A stretch of DNA of 64,000 bases from JABIAL01 sp964645825. GTDB lineage: Bacteria; Patescibacteriota; Patescibacteriia; UBA1558; GWA2-36-10. Shown piece after piece: positions 34,151 to 42,325 of this stretch. The stretch lies in contig CAZXZY010000001.1 in assembly GCA_964645825.1 (NCBI GenBank), forward strand, positions 40,765 through 104,764, written 5' to 3'. Within the stretch, counting starts at the first letter, position 1. Each line of letters opens with the position of its first letter. Under the pieces are notes generated by a model. That model saw nothing but the letters and a program-made list of their open reading frames with translations, was not told where the DNA came from and did no database searches. The position numbers and the translations under genes are program-made.

Positions 34151-35837
34151 TTTGTTTTATGTCTTTAATTTTTAGTTGAATTGATCGAGTGCCGTTCCAT
34201 TGATTGATACTTAAATTATAAACAATATCAATCCTTTGGCCAATAGCTAAGTCCATTTTACCTAAACCAAAGGCAATGGCACCTAATTTTTTGTCTATTT
34301 TTGCTAATTCTAATTTCCAGTGCTTTTCATCTTTGCCCACTCGTTTGGCTTGAGTAATCAAAATACCACGCGAAATAAAATTGGGCTCAGGATTATTTTG
34401 GCCAAATGGTATAAATTTATCTAACATGTCCACTAAAGACCAATTTATATCTGAAAAATCTATTGCTAGCTCTATATCTAAGACAAGTTCTAAATCTTTG
34501 TCTGTCAGTTCTGCGTTAGCTGCGCCTTCCATGCTTGTTTTAAACTTTTCTAAATTACTTTTGTCTAATCCCCAACCTGCTGCTTGTGGATGACCGCCAA
34601 AACGAGTCAATATTTCTTTGTTCTCCGTTAAAGCTGCTGTGATATTGAAGGCGGGCACACTACGACCAGAGCCAACAACATTATTTTCATCAATATCAGT
34701 CATTACTAAACAAGGACGATGATATTCTCTGACTAATTTTGAAGCAACTAAACCAGTTAAGCCAGCTGGCCAATCTGCTTGATAAAAAGTTAATAACTTA
34801 TTGCCTAAGTTTACTTTTTGATTTTTAGCTTCTCTGTAAACAGAATCTGTTAAACGCTGTCTTTCTATGTTAGCTTTATTTAGATTTTTGGCAAACTCAC
34901 CAGCTTTAGCTTCATCTTGTTCCATCATCAAATAATAAGCCAAATTAGCATGATCCATGCGCCCAGCAGCATTTATCCTTGGTGCAATGGCAAAACCAAT
35001 GGTGACGGCGTCAATTTTTTCTGGATCTATCGCTGCTACTTCAATCATTTTCTGTAAACCCAATCTTTGAGTTTTTTGTAAAACTATCAAACCGTATTTC
35101 ACTAAAGTTCTGTTTTCTCCCAACAAAGGCACCATATCTGCTACAGTCGCAATAGCCACCATATCTAACAGCCATTTTTCGGCTTTTTCTTGTTCGGCTT
35201 TTTCTAATTTAGAAGATCGTAATAAAGCCTGCGCTAATTTAAAAGCTACTCCTCCACCAGCCAAAAACTTGAAAGGATATTTCTCATCTTTAATTTGTGG
35301 ATGAATAATAGCAACTGCCTGTGGTAATTTTTCTGGAATGGTATGATGATCAGTAATAATAACATCAACTTTTTTTTCACGAGCCACATCTACTTCTTCC
35401 ACATTACTAATGCCACAATCACAAGTGATTATTAATTTTGTTTTATTTTTTGCTAGCTCTTCAACTGCTTTTTTATTTAATCCATAGCCCTCTTTTTCTC
35501 GATGCGGTAAATAAGCTTCAACATTAGCACTTACTTTTTTTAGAACTGTTGTTAAAATAGTAGCTGAAGAAACTCCATCAGCATCATAATCACCAAAGAT
35601 AGTTATCAATTCTTTTTCTTTAATGGCTTTGTCAATTCTATCACAAGCCTTTTTCATATCTTTGAACACAAAAGGGTCGTGAATATCACGAGCATAATCA
35701 GGATACAAAAATTCATCAATTTCTTCTTGAGTTTTGAGATTACGCTTATGCAAAAGTTGCACTACCACTGGTGGTAACTCAGGAAACTTATCTAAAATAG
35801 ATTGATCGATTTCTTGTGGTTCTATCCAAGTAGACAT
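34140..35837 (-). CDS. recJ: Single-stranded-DNA exonuclease RecJ
   Basis: 565 aa. DHH phosphoesterase motifs: FGDYDADGVSSATIL (about 82-96), CDCGISN, VIITDHHTIPEKLP, then RINAAGRMDHA and the DHHA1 motif RFGGHPQAAGWGL, with a C-terminal OB-like domain. It digests ssDNA 5'-3' in recombination and repair. Upstream partner of rnhA. Confidence 0.95.
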   Translation of the reverse strand: MSTWIEPQEIDQSILDKFPELPPVVVQLLHKRNLKTQEEIDEFLYPDYARDIHDPFVFKDMKKACDRIDKAIKEKELITIFGDYDADGVSSATILTTVLKKVSANVEAYLPHREKEGYGLNKKAVEELAKNKTKLIITCDCGISNVEEVDVAREKKVDVIITDHHTIPEKLPQAVAIIHPQIKDEKYPFKFLAGGGVAFKLAQALLRSSKLEKAEQEKAEKWLLDMVAIATVADMVPLLGENRTLVKYGLIVLQKTQRLGLQKMIEVAAIDPEKIDAVTIGFAIAPRINAAGRMDHANLAYYLMMEQDEAKAGEFAKNLNKANIERQRLTDSVYREAKNQKVNLGNKLLTFYQADWPAGLTGLVASKLVREYHRPCLVMTDIDENNVVGSGRSVPAFNITAALTENKEILTRFGGHPQAAGWGLDKSNLEKFKTSMEGAANAELTDKDLELVLDIELAIDFSDINWSLVDMLDKFIPFGQNNPEPNFISRGILITQAKRVGKDEKHWKLELAKIDKKLGAIAFGLGKMDLAIGQRIDIVYNLSINQWNGTRSIQLKIKDIKQNES

Positions 35838-35900
35838 AATAAAAAGCCAGATTAACTGGCTTCTATTTTAGCAATATTTTATACTTTTGGCTAATGAAAA

Positions 35901-36287
35901 CTATTTCACCTTACGAACAGCTACTTTAAAAGCTTTTTTTGGTTTAGCTGCCACTGGTTTAGAATCAGAATAATCTTTGAATTCAGTTTTAGTTTTTGAT
36001 TTAACTAATTTTTCTTTTTTACATTTATGCGTTTTATTTTTTCTACGTTCGCTTTTTAATTCAACTAATAAAAACCAAAAGCCAAAAGCCAGTAATAATA
36101 AACCACAAACTACAAACCAAAAATAAACATTAGAAAAATTAAAAAAAGACATTGGCTCAATATTTTGAGTAATTTTACTATATTCAGTAATGGCATGATT
36201 TAATTCTTGATTCAATTCTTGCAATTTTACCTCTGAATCAACTAGGTTTTCCATTACCTCTTCAGCTTGTGCTAATCTATCTAACAT
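35901..36287 (-). CDS. Unknown single-TM protein with coiled coil and basic tail
   Basis: 128 aa. Residues 1-45 are an acidic coiled-coil helix (LAQAEEVMENLVDSEVKLQE). One TM segment follows (about 52-75, VYFWFVVCGLLLLAFGFWFL), then a Lys-rich tail (KKEKLVKSKTKTEFKDYSDS). The topology is likely outside-coil, inside-basic. No family was recognised. It follows pduL by 2 nt. Confidence 0.6.
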   Translation of the reverse strand: MLDRLAQAEEVMENLVDSEVKLQELNQELNHAITEYSKITQNIEPMSFFNFSNVYFWFVVCGLLLLAFGFWFLLVELKSERRKNKTHKCKKEKLVKSKTKTEFKDYSDSKPVAAKPKKAFKVAVRKVK

Positions 36288-36289
36288 AA

Positions 36290-36856
36290 TTAAATATTCA
36301 AATAAGCCATAGCTTCTCGACTAATCCCTGCAGCGTTAGCTTCGTCAGTGTCCAAATGTAGTCTAGTTTTAAAATCTCCTACTCTGACGATAACATTGTG
36401 CAAAGTTATTGCTCTATCGCCTTTTATTTCTGCTGATATTTTTTGATTATTTTTCAAAACCCATTTTTGAGCTTGTTCTTTAGAAATATGTAAATGACGC
36501 TTGGCTACTATCACTCCTTGTTTTACTACAATTTTACCAGCCGGTCCAGCTAACAAAATTCTACTTGAATCTTTAAGGTCTCCCGATAATCTCAAATCTG
36601 GCTTCACACCTAAATAAATACAATCGCTAACAGATAATTCAATCTGTGTTTCTTTTCTAGTTGGTCCTAAAACCCTTACTCTGTGCAATTCGTTTTTTGA
36701 ACCTTTGATAGACAAAATTTCTCTCGCTGCAAACTGACTGGGTTGTGATAAACTTTGTTTTTTATGTAAACGATATTGTGGCCCAAATAATTTAGATAAG
36801 TCTGTTTTTGATAAGTGTATATGTCGAGCAGAGACTTCCACTATAACTTTTTTCAT
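36290..36856 (-). CDS. pduL: PduL-type phosphate acyltransferase
   Basis: 188 aa. Two PduL half-domains with the metal-binding His motifs SARHIHLS (residues 9-16), AKRHLHIS (about 118-125) and LHLDTDEANAAGI. It interconverts acetyl-CoA (or propanoyl-CoA) and acyl phosphate. There is no encapsulation peptide or microcompartment gene here, so it probably serves as the phosphotransacetylase for acetate and ATP formation. Overlaps the PfkB kinase stop by 4 nt. Confidence 0.88.
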   Translation of the reverse strand: MKKVIVEVSARHIHLSKTDLSKLFGPQYRLHKKQSLSQPSQFAAREILSIKGSKNELHRVRVLGPTRKETQIELSVSDCIYLGVKPDLRLSGDLKDSSRILLAGPAGKIVVKQGVIVAKRHLHISKEQAQKWVLKNNQKISAEIKGDRAITLHNVIVRVGDFKTRLHLDTDEANAAGISREAMAYLNI

Positions 36857-37842
36857 AACTTATATTTTTTCAAATCTGAAGGTGTTAAAATTCCTTCTTG
36901 AGCGCCAATCTTCATAATCACTGAATTACTATTATAAATTCCTAATTTCAAAGCTTTGACAATATCGTCGTCATATTTGATCAAACCAGCAACTAGACCA
37001 GAACCAAAAGAATCACCGGCTCCAGTAGTATTTATTCCTTTTCTCTTTAGAGCGGCTAAAAAGTGTACTTTTTTACCATCATAAACATAAGCTCCTTTAG
37101 GGCCGTCTGTTACAACTGTATAATCTTGTCCCCATTTATGAAGCTCTTTCAAAATAACTCGAATATTATTTTTAACTTCACCTTTTTTTAAACCAACTAA
37201 TAATTCTAATGCTTCATCACGATTAACATCAAAAACACAAGTGGCTTTAATAAACTTTGATAGTTTCTTTAAGCCTAATTTTAATTGATTGGACCCTGGG
37301 TTCCAGGCTACTTTTATATTACGTTTTTGACAATGATTAAACAAAGCACTTAGCTTGTTAGCTGATTTACCAGACAAAGAAGTCAAGTAAACCCAAGGGG
37401 TATTGATTTTCTTTACAACCTTCTCAGATAAATCAATGTCATTATTAGCTCCTCGATAAGCAAAAATTACATGCTCATTGAAAGAGCCAACATTGATAAT
37501 AGAAGATAGGCCAGAGTTTTTCTTTGATATTTTTTGGATCAAGCGTGTGTCAACTTTTTTACTTTGTAAGTTTTGCATAATCGCTTGTCCAACTGTATCT
37601 TGACCAAGTGACAAAATAGTTTGTGTTTTGATGCCTAAAGTAGCTAAATTAACAGCAGCATTTGCTCCGCCGCCACCGAAAGTCAAATAAACATCTTCAC
37701 TATAAACTTTGGCACCGTATTCAAAACCAATTAACTTTTGTCTTAACAAATCAGCCTTATTATCTATCAAAACCATATCATCAGTATAAAACATGATATC
37801 TTGAGTGGCGCCACCGATTGTAGTAATTGTATTTTTTTTCAT
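36853..37842 (-). CDS. PfkB-family carbohydrate kinase
   Basis: 329 aa. The N-terminal GG motif region (YLTFGGGGANAAVNLATLG) and the C-terminal anion-hole motif NTTGAGDSFGSGLVAGL with catalytic Asp identify the ribokinase/PfkB fold. The substrate (sugar or nucleoside) is not clear. It lies in a unit with a 75-aa membrane protein upstream and pduL downstream (4-nt overlap). Confidence 0.87.
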   Translation of the reverse strand: MKKNTITTIGGATQDIMFYTDDMVLIDNKADLLRQKLIGFEYGAKVYSEDVYLTFGGGGANAAVNLATLGIKTQTILSLGQDTVGQAIMQNLQSKKVDTRLIQKISKKNSGLSSIINVGSFNEHVIFAYRGANNDIDLSEKVVKKINTPWVYLTSLSGKSANKLSALFNHCQKRNIKVAWNPGSNQLKLGLKKLSKFIKATCVFDVNRDEALELLVGLKKGEVKNNIRVILKELHKWGQDYTVVTDGPKGAYVYDGKKVHFLAALKRKGINTTGAGDSFGSGLVAGLIKYDDDIVKALKLGIYNSNSVIMKIGAQEGILTPSDLKKYKL

Positions 37843-37845
37843 AAC

Positions 37846-38073
37846 TTAAATATAACGATGAAATTCTCTAAATTTATTGACCAGTGCTCTTAATAAATAC
37901 AAATAAATGCCGGACATACCGGCAATAAAAACAAAACGAGTTGTCATATTAACATCAATTTTATTTAGCTCTTCGATCAAGGTAATTAAGGTCATAATTC
38001 CAACTACCATCAAAGCTAAAAATAAAATCAGCAAAATAGTAAAAATTATTTCAATAATTTTATGTAAACTCAT
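37846..38073 (-). CDS. Unknown 75-aa two-TM protein
   Basis: Two TM segments (about 8-32 and 47-63: IFTILLILFLALMVVGIM, then FVFIAGMSGIYLYLLRAL). Precedes the PfkB kinase by 3 nt. No family was recognised. Confidence 0.55.
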   Translation of the reverse strand: MSLHKIIEIIFTILLILFLALMVVGIMTLITLIEELNKIDVNMTTRFVFIAGMSGIYLYLLRALVNKFREFHRYI

Positions 38074-38125
38074 ATAAAAATATTATACCATATTTTACGC
38101 CTCAATAAAAATTCAAAACAAAAAA

Positions 38126-38587
38126 TTACCTATGACTTATGATGTGATAAGCAGCCACAGCCATAGCTACGCCGACATTGAGAGATTCCTTGATACCATT
38201 CATCGGCAAACTAACTATTTTATCAGCTTGTTTTAATAATTGACTCGAAACACCATCTACTTCATGCCCCAAAATCAAAGCCACTGGAAACTTTGGTTTA
38301 AAATCTAAATAATCTATGGATTGATCATTTCTCTCTAAGGCAATAATTTCTACGCCTTCTTTTTTTAATTTCTTGATTAGATGCGTAGTACTTTTATAAT
38401 GTTTCCAAGGCACAACATCTTCTGCGCCCAGTGCCACTTTAGATATTTCTTTACGTGGTGGCTGACCCGTATAGCCAGTCAAAAACAACTGATCAACTCC
38501 TAGAGCATCAGCTGTTCTGAACATCGTACCGACATTATAGAGACTACGAATATTGTGAGCGATAAGATAAAACGATTTATTCTTCAT
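38126..38587 (-). CDS. SpoU/TrmH-family RNA 2'-O-methyltransferase
   Basis: 153 aa. SPOUT knot motifs: AHNIRSLYNVGTMFRTADAL (motif 1), ALILGHEVDGVSS (motif 2) and VSLPMNGIKESLNVGVAMAV (motif 3). This is a minimal catalytic domain without the N-terminal substrate-binding extension of RlmB or TrmH. The RNA target is unknown. The start overlaps the 533-aa gene by 11 nt. Confidence 0.9.
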   Translation of the reverse strand: MKNKSFYLIAHNIRSLYNVGTMFRTADALGVDQLFLTGYTGQPPRKEISKVALGAEDVVPWKHYKSTTHLIKKLKKEGVEIIALERNDQSIDYLDFKPKFPVALILGHEVDGVSSQLLKQADKIVSLPMNGIKESLNVGVAMAVAAYHIISHR

Positions 38588-40178
38588 GATACATATTTTC
38601 TTTTTGGTCTTTCAAGAAGCCTAGCCATTCTTCAAAAGCAGCAATAAAAATTTTGAATGGCGCTTCAATAATATAGTCCATCACAAAAGCAAAAACATTA
38701 ATCTTTTTAAATTTAGTAGAAAGCCAGCGACCAGCAGAGACAATCGGTAAAGAAAAGAAATCTATAAAAAAGGCAATTAAGCCAACTTTACGTTGTAAAA
38801 CTTTATATTCTTTGGCGGTATTACGAATTTTCAAAGCAAAGAAACTAACCATGGTCAAAAAGAACAAAAATAAGGCTCCACTTAATAAATTAAATTCTAG
38901 CTGACGTAAACCAGAAATAATTACACCAAAAACTATAATATATAAAATAGTAAACATGGAATAATAAAAAGTCTTAAAACTCCAATTTTGACGATACTTA
39001 TTACTTAATTTACATAATATAGACTTGGATGGATTACCATAAACAACATTCTTTAGATTGTCTAAAATCTTTGAAGTATTTTCTTTGGTCGGCGGAATAA
39101 TAGTCAGGGCTACTAAAAACATCAATAATGGTGGGAAAACAACATTGATGGTAATCGGTAAATAATTTATATGCTCTAAAATATATATTTCATACGGCAA
39201 TTCCAAGACTAAAGCCAGCACCATCTTGGTAATAAAAATATAAATAATCGCCCGCAAGGAACTTTGACTAATTTTACGACGAATAAGCTTATAACGCTTA
39301 TTGATCAAAATCTTGGCAGCTGCTTCTAGCTCATCTGGATGAGTCAATAAATCAGAAATTTTTTCTTCTTCTTGAACAATTAATTCATGTAAAATTTTGA
39401 AAGTAACCACTTCTTCTCTGACAGCAGCTAATAATTTTCTCTGGTATGGATGTTTCAAGTGTCTGTGAATGGTTTTGTAAACAGCGGCAAAATTAGAAGC
39501 CGTTATGTTTATCAATTTGTCATCAGCTTCTAACCAGCCAGGAAAATAAAGATTAAATAAATGATAAGAAATAATAGTGTCATCAGATTTTACGATCGAT
39601 TTGTGAATGGCAATATAAAGTTGAACATTTTTTTCTCTATTTTTCAAAGTATCACCACTAAATTTGATACGTGATTTGGTCATCTCGTACATTGCTTCAA
39701 TCACACTGTCTTCAACATTTTCTGGAGTAAGAAGCATGTCAATCTCACAAGCCTCAATGCCAATAATCCAATCAAAAAATTGTTTACGTTCTTTACCGTG
39801 ATAAAGCTCATGTAATAATTCAAAAAGTTCTTGATATTTTTTTATGATCTTAGCCACTCCGACAATCATTGTTTCTGGAATTTCTTTGTTTGGTAAATAG
39901 CGACTACGGATCAAATCTTCTACTAAATTTTTGGCAATCTGGGGCTTCAGCGTTTCTACAATCAAACGACGACGTAAATTTCTCTCAATGGCAAATCGAC
40001 GCAACAAATGAGCTTCTTTGAAGTCAACACTATTACGTAATTTCTCATAAACAAAAGTCACTCGAGAAGTTATATCCTCTACTTCGATTTTATTCTCTTC
40101 TTCTTTGATGGCTCTTTTCCTTTTGTAAATTCGATCCAAATTTTGGTACAATTTTACAATATCAGGAGATAATTCCAT
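38577..40178 (-). CDS. Unknown 533-aa protein with central TM cluster
   Basis: Residues 1-300 are soluble, charged and helical (ERNLRRRLIVETLKPQIAKN, then ELFELLHELYHGKERKQF). From about 305 to 450 there are four to five hydrophobic segments (AIIYIFITKMVLALVLELPY; TINVVFPPLLMFLVALTIIP; MFTILYIIVFGVIISGL; GALFLFFLTMVSFFAL). I do not recognise the family or see catalytic motifs. The promoter at 40208-40236 and the overlap with the SpoU gene suggest a two-gene operon. Confidence 0.65.
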   Translation of the reverse strand: MELSPDIVKLYQNLDRIYKRKRAIKEEENKIEVEDITSRVTFVYEKLRNSVDFKEAHLLRRFAIERNLRRRLIVETLKPQIAKNLVEDLIRSRYLPNKEIPETMIVGVAKIIKKYQELFELLHELYHGKERKQFFDWIIGIEACEIDMLLTPENVEDSVIEAMYEMTKSRIKFSGDTLKNREKNVQLYIAIHKSIVKSDDTIISYHLFNLYFPGWLEADDKLINITASNFAAVYKTIHRHLKHPYQRKLLAAVREEVVTFKILHELIVQEEEKISDLLTHPDELEAAAKILINKRYKLIRRKISQSSLRAIIYIFITKMVLALVLELPYEIYILEHINYLPITINVVFPPLLMFLVALTIIPPTKENTSKILDNLKNVVYGNPSKSILCKLSNKYRQNWSFKTFYYSMFTILYIIVFGVIISGLRQLEFNLLSGALFLFFLTMVSFFALKIRNTAKEYKVLQRKVGLIAFFIDFFSLPIVSAGRWLSTKFKKINVFAFVMDYIIEAPFKIFIAAFEEWLGFLKDQKENMYHEE

Positions 40179-40207
40179 AAAATTTATTAAAAAATAATTC
40201 TGGCTTT

Positions 40208-40236
40208 AAAATACCATATTTCAAGCTTTTTTTCAA
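40208..40236 (-). promoter_or_regulatory. Promoter of the 533-aa gene and SpoU methylase
   Basis: -35 TTGAAA (40231-40236), 17-bp spacer, -10 TATTTT (40208-40213), about 30 nt upstream of the ATG at 40178. Confidence 0.5.
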
Positions 40237-40271
40237 TCCGAGCTGCTCGCGTAACAGCTGGATAAATATAA

Positions 40272-40306
40272 ACGAAAACACCCCACTTAAAGTGGGGTGT
40301 AAGTAA
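40272..40306. terminator. Terminator of the 159-aa membrane gene
   Basis: ACACCCCACT (40278-40287) pairs perfectly with AGTGGGGTGT (40291-40300), loop TAA. The minus-strand tail GTTTTCGTTT is T-rich. Confidence 0.75.
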
Positions 40307-40326
40307 ATATTATTTTTTCTTTTTGG

Positions 40327-40806
40327 CTATTTTTTTATTTGTTGTTTAATTAAATATTTTGGAATAAAAAATAAACCAAGTAAAAACATCAATCCAATAA
40401 CTAAATAAATATAATTACCGAAGCGGTCTAACCATGGTGACACATTTTGAAGAACATAAGTAATTATAAATATTATTAACGCGGACTTATAAAATTTTAT
40501 CTTAAGCTTGCCTGTTAGCTCTCTAGCCTTTTTTTCAGTAGTTACTTCTTTTAGCTCATCTGCACTTGGGAGTAGTATAAAAAATTTACTTAATATATTC
40601 CAGAAAAAAGATATTTTTTTATGAACTCTTTCATACTCTGCTCGTTTATTTCCTCCAGATAACATAATAGTTAGCATTATACCAATAATAACTATTATTG
40701 GTATAAACAATGGATTTTCTATTAAAAAAGCTCTCTCAAGAAATAAACCAGTTAAGACAAAAAATAATAATAATATCCATATACTAATAATTCCTATTAT
40801 TTCCAT
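40327..40806 (-). CDS. Unknown four-TM membrane protein
   Basis: 159 aa. Hydrophobic segments at about 5-25, 33-50, 108-122 and 131-152, with a charged middle (ELKEVTTEKKARELTGKLKI). No family was recognised. Terminated by the hairpin at 40278-40300; preceded on the same strand by the 70-aa membrane gene. Confidence 0.6.
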   Translation of the reverse strand: MEIIGIISIWILLLFFVLTGLFLERAFLIENPLFIPIIVIIGIMLTIMLSGGNKRAEYERVHKKISFFWNILSKFFILLPSADELKEVTTEKKARELTGKLKIKFYKSALIIFIITYVLQNVSPWLDRFGNYIYLVIGLMFLLGLFFIPKYLIKQQIKK

Positions 40807-40842
40807 AATTAAGCCATATTAAATTTAGAAAAAATTCTTATT

Positions 40843-41055
40843 TTAAGCGAAAAATCTTATGATGAAAAATATAACTAATAATACTAAAAAAGCCAACCAA
40901 AAATAACCCCAAATTTTTAAAGCTTTTTTAAATTTTGTGAAATCTTTTTTTACTACGCCCATTATTGCAAAAATGATTAATAAAATTGCTATGATCCAAA
41001 TAGGAATCATAATAACATAACCTACAAGAGTCAAAATTGTTGTGATTGTTTCCAT
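40843..41055 (-). CDS. Unknown 70-aa two-TM protein
   Basis: Two TM segments (about 5-33 and 46-68) separated by a basic loop (KKDFTKFKKALKIW). Lies 36 nt upstream of the 159-aa gene and is probably co-transcribed. No family was recognised. Confidence 0.55.
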   Translation of the reverse strand: METITTILTLVGYVIMIPIWIIAILLIIFAIMGVVKKDFTKFKKALKIWGYFWLAFLVLLVIFFIIRFFA

Positions 41056-41165
41056 ATTTTTTGTTTAATTTATTAATATTAATTTAATGTGAACATATTT
41101 TTGTTTAGATAAAAAGTGAGGTTAAAGAAATTTTCACCACTTTCACCTAACAGATATTATGAGTA

Positions 41166-41726
41166 TTATTTTTTCTTAGTAGCCCGCTTAGACTCAGCGA
41201 GGCTAGCTAATTTCTTAGCTTTTGTGACTTTTGGTTTGGCTTTAGCCTTGGTCTTTGGCTTGGTTTTTTCTTTAGCTGCTTTAGTCTTGGTCTTACTGAC
41301 TTTTGGTTTGGCTTCTTGTTTTTCTACAACTGGAGTTTGTAAAATACTTAAAATTTGATCCAATTTTTTATTTAAATTATTTATAGATTCAGTGAGTTGT
41401 TTATTATCTTGTCCTCTATCTGAAGATTTATTAAAACGTCCACTAGGTCTACTGTCATCTTTCTTAAAACAATCACTACAATAAATTGGCTTACCACTAG
41501 TTGGACGAAATGGAACTTCACAGTCATTATTACAGCCATCACAAACTGCTTTATGCATAGTTGGACGACTATCACGATCGCGTCCTCCGCCGAAACCTCG
41601 ATCACGACCACCGCCGCCGCCAAAACCACCTCGATCACGGCCACCGCCTCGGCTACCACCGCCAAAACTACCCCTGTCTCTGCCACCACTCGGTCTTCTG
41701 TCCCTATCTCTATTAAAATTTCCCAT
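41166..41726 (-). CDS. RG-rich protein with a CXXC zinc module and Lys/Ala-rich tail
   Basis: 186 aa. Residues 1-55 are Arg/Gly/Asp repeats like RGG boxes. Then comes a four-Cys module (CDGCNNDCEVPF, then YCSDCFKKDD, about 62-90) likely to bind zinc, a short coiled coil (QLTESINNLNKKLDQILSIL), and a Lys/Ala/Pro-rich tail. RNA or DNA binding is the simplest reading. The last codons (LASLAESKRA) contain a 30-nt repeat also found in intergenic DNA at 50513. Low complexity produces long shadow ORFs in other frames. Confidence 0.75.
   Translation of the reverse strand: MGNFNRDRDRRPSGGRDRGSFGGGSRGGGRDRGGFGGGGGRDRGFGGGRDRDSRPTMHKAVCDGCNNDCEVPFRPTSGKPIYCSDCFKKDDSRPSGRFNKSSDRGQDNKQLTESINNLNKKLDQILSILQTPVVEKQEAKPKVSKTKTKAAKEKTKPKTKAKAKPKVTKAKKLASLAESKRATKKK
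41181..41210 (-). repeat. 30-nt dispersed repeat, copy inside coding sequence
   Basis: On the minus strand it is identical at 29 of 30 bases to 50513-50542 on the plus strand. It can form an imperfect hairpin (TAGCCTCGCT / AGCGGGCTA). Here it encodes LASLAESKRA near the C-terminus of the RG-rich protein. Confidence 0.7.
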
Positions 41727-41783
41727 ACTTTTATTTATCTATTTAGATCATAATTGTATGTTTTATTGAAATAAAAAGCAAAT

Positions 41784-41804
41784 AAAAAAACAGCCAAAAG
41801 GCTG
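41784..41804 (-). terminator. tRNA-Gln(TTG) terminator
   Basis: Stem CAGCC (41791-41795) / GGCTG (41800-41804), loop AAAA (TTTT on the minus strand), followed by T7 on the minus strand. Confidence 0.8.
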
Positions 41805-41813
41805 CAATTAATT

Positions 41814-41887
41814 TGGCTCGGAGACAGGGGATCGAACCCCGATTGCCTGGACCAAAACCAGGTGTCCTACCATTAGACGATCTCCGA
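41814..41887 (-). tRNA. tRNA-Gln (anticodon TTG)
   Basis: Acceptor TCGGAGA/TCTCCGA, D-arm with TAATGGTA, anticodon stem CCTGG/CCAGG with loop TTTTGGT (anticodon TTG), T-arm CGGGG-TTCGATC-CCCTG, discriminator G and encoded CCA (41814-41816). Closely related to the CTG isoacceptor at 5774. Confidence 0.95.
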
Positions 41888-41904
41888 ATGTAAATAACGA
41901 AATC

Positions 41905-41933
41905 ATGATACTATTTTTTGGGTAAATTGTCAA
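41905..41933 (-). promoter_or_regulatory. tRNA-Gln(TTG) promoter
   Basis: -35 TTGACA (41928-41933), 17-bp spacer, -10 TATCAT (41905-41910), 17 nt from the mature 5' end. Confidence 0.75.
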
Positions 41934-41937
41934 TAAT

Positions 41938-41971
41938 AAAAGGTGGCATGAAGTCAATCACCCACCCTTTT
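41938..41971 (-). terminator. Terminator of the 79-aa gene
   Basis: A long stem, AAAAGG(G)TGG with CCACCTTTT, closes a 15-nt loop, with one bulge. It lies 16 nt past the stop at 41988. Confidence 0.55.
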
Positions 41972-41987
41972 CTTGCTAAACATCAGC

Positions 41988-42227
41988 TTAGCCCTCCAAC
42001 TCTTCCTTGCCTATTTTATATTGCTTATGAGTAAGCACAGCGATCACTGCAAAAACCAAAAACAATATTGAACAGATACCAGCTCCTTGCAAAGATCGAT
42101 TTGCCTCCTCCCATGTGTAAAAGATTATTCCATATACAAATAAACAGGCAATGAATGTCGTCATAATAGTAGCGGTCAAAAATCCATTTGTGACTTTTTG
42201 TTGCATTTTTCTATCTATGTCATTCAT
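41988..42227 (-). CDS. Unknown 79-aa two-TM protein with strong Shine-Dalgarno
   Basis: Two TM segments (about 17-35 and 47-65: FLTATIMTTFIACLFVYGI, then AGICSILFLVFAVIAVL) with charged ends (NDIDRKMQQK and HKQYKIGKEELEG). The SD GGAGG (42237-42241) is 9 nt before the ATG, within a 12-nt leader identical to that of the zinc-ribbon gene at 33460. No family was recognised. Confidence 0.65.
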   Translation of the reverse strand: MNDIDRKMQQKVTNGFLTATIMTTFIACLFVYGIIFYTWEEANRSLQGAGICSILFLVFAVIAVLTHKQYKIGKEELEG

Positions 42228-42291
42228 GACACTAAACCTCCATTTTGAAGAACTCTTTACTTAGGCATAACATAGCTAAAAAAATTTGTAA

Positions 42292-42318
42292 ATAAAAAAT
42301 CCCGGTCGTCACCGAGAT
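42292..42318 (-). terminator. pyrG terminator
   Basis: ATCTCGGT (42311-42318) pairs with ACCGGGAT (42299-42306) with one G-U, loop GACG, followed by TTTTTATTT on the minus strand. Confidence 0.8.
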
Positions 42319-42325
42319 CCTTTAT

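Noticed and set aside
41381..41753. ORFs of 102 and 66 aa in other frames of the RG-rich gene
   Set aside because: Low-complexity Val/Ala and Thr/Ala products, mirror frames of the Arg/Gly repeats.
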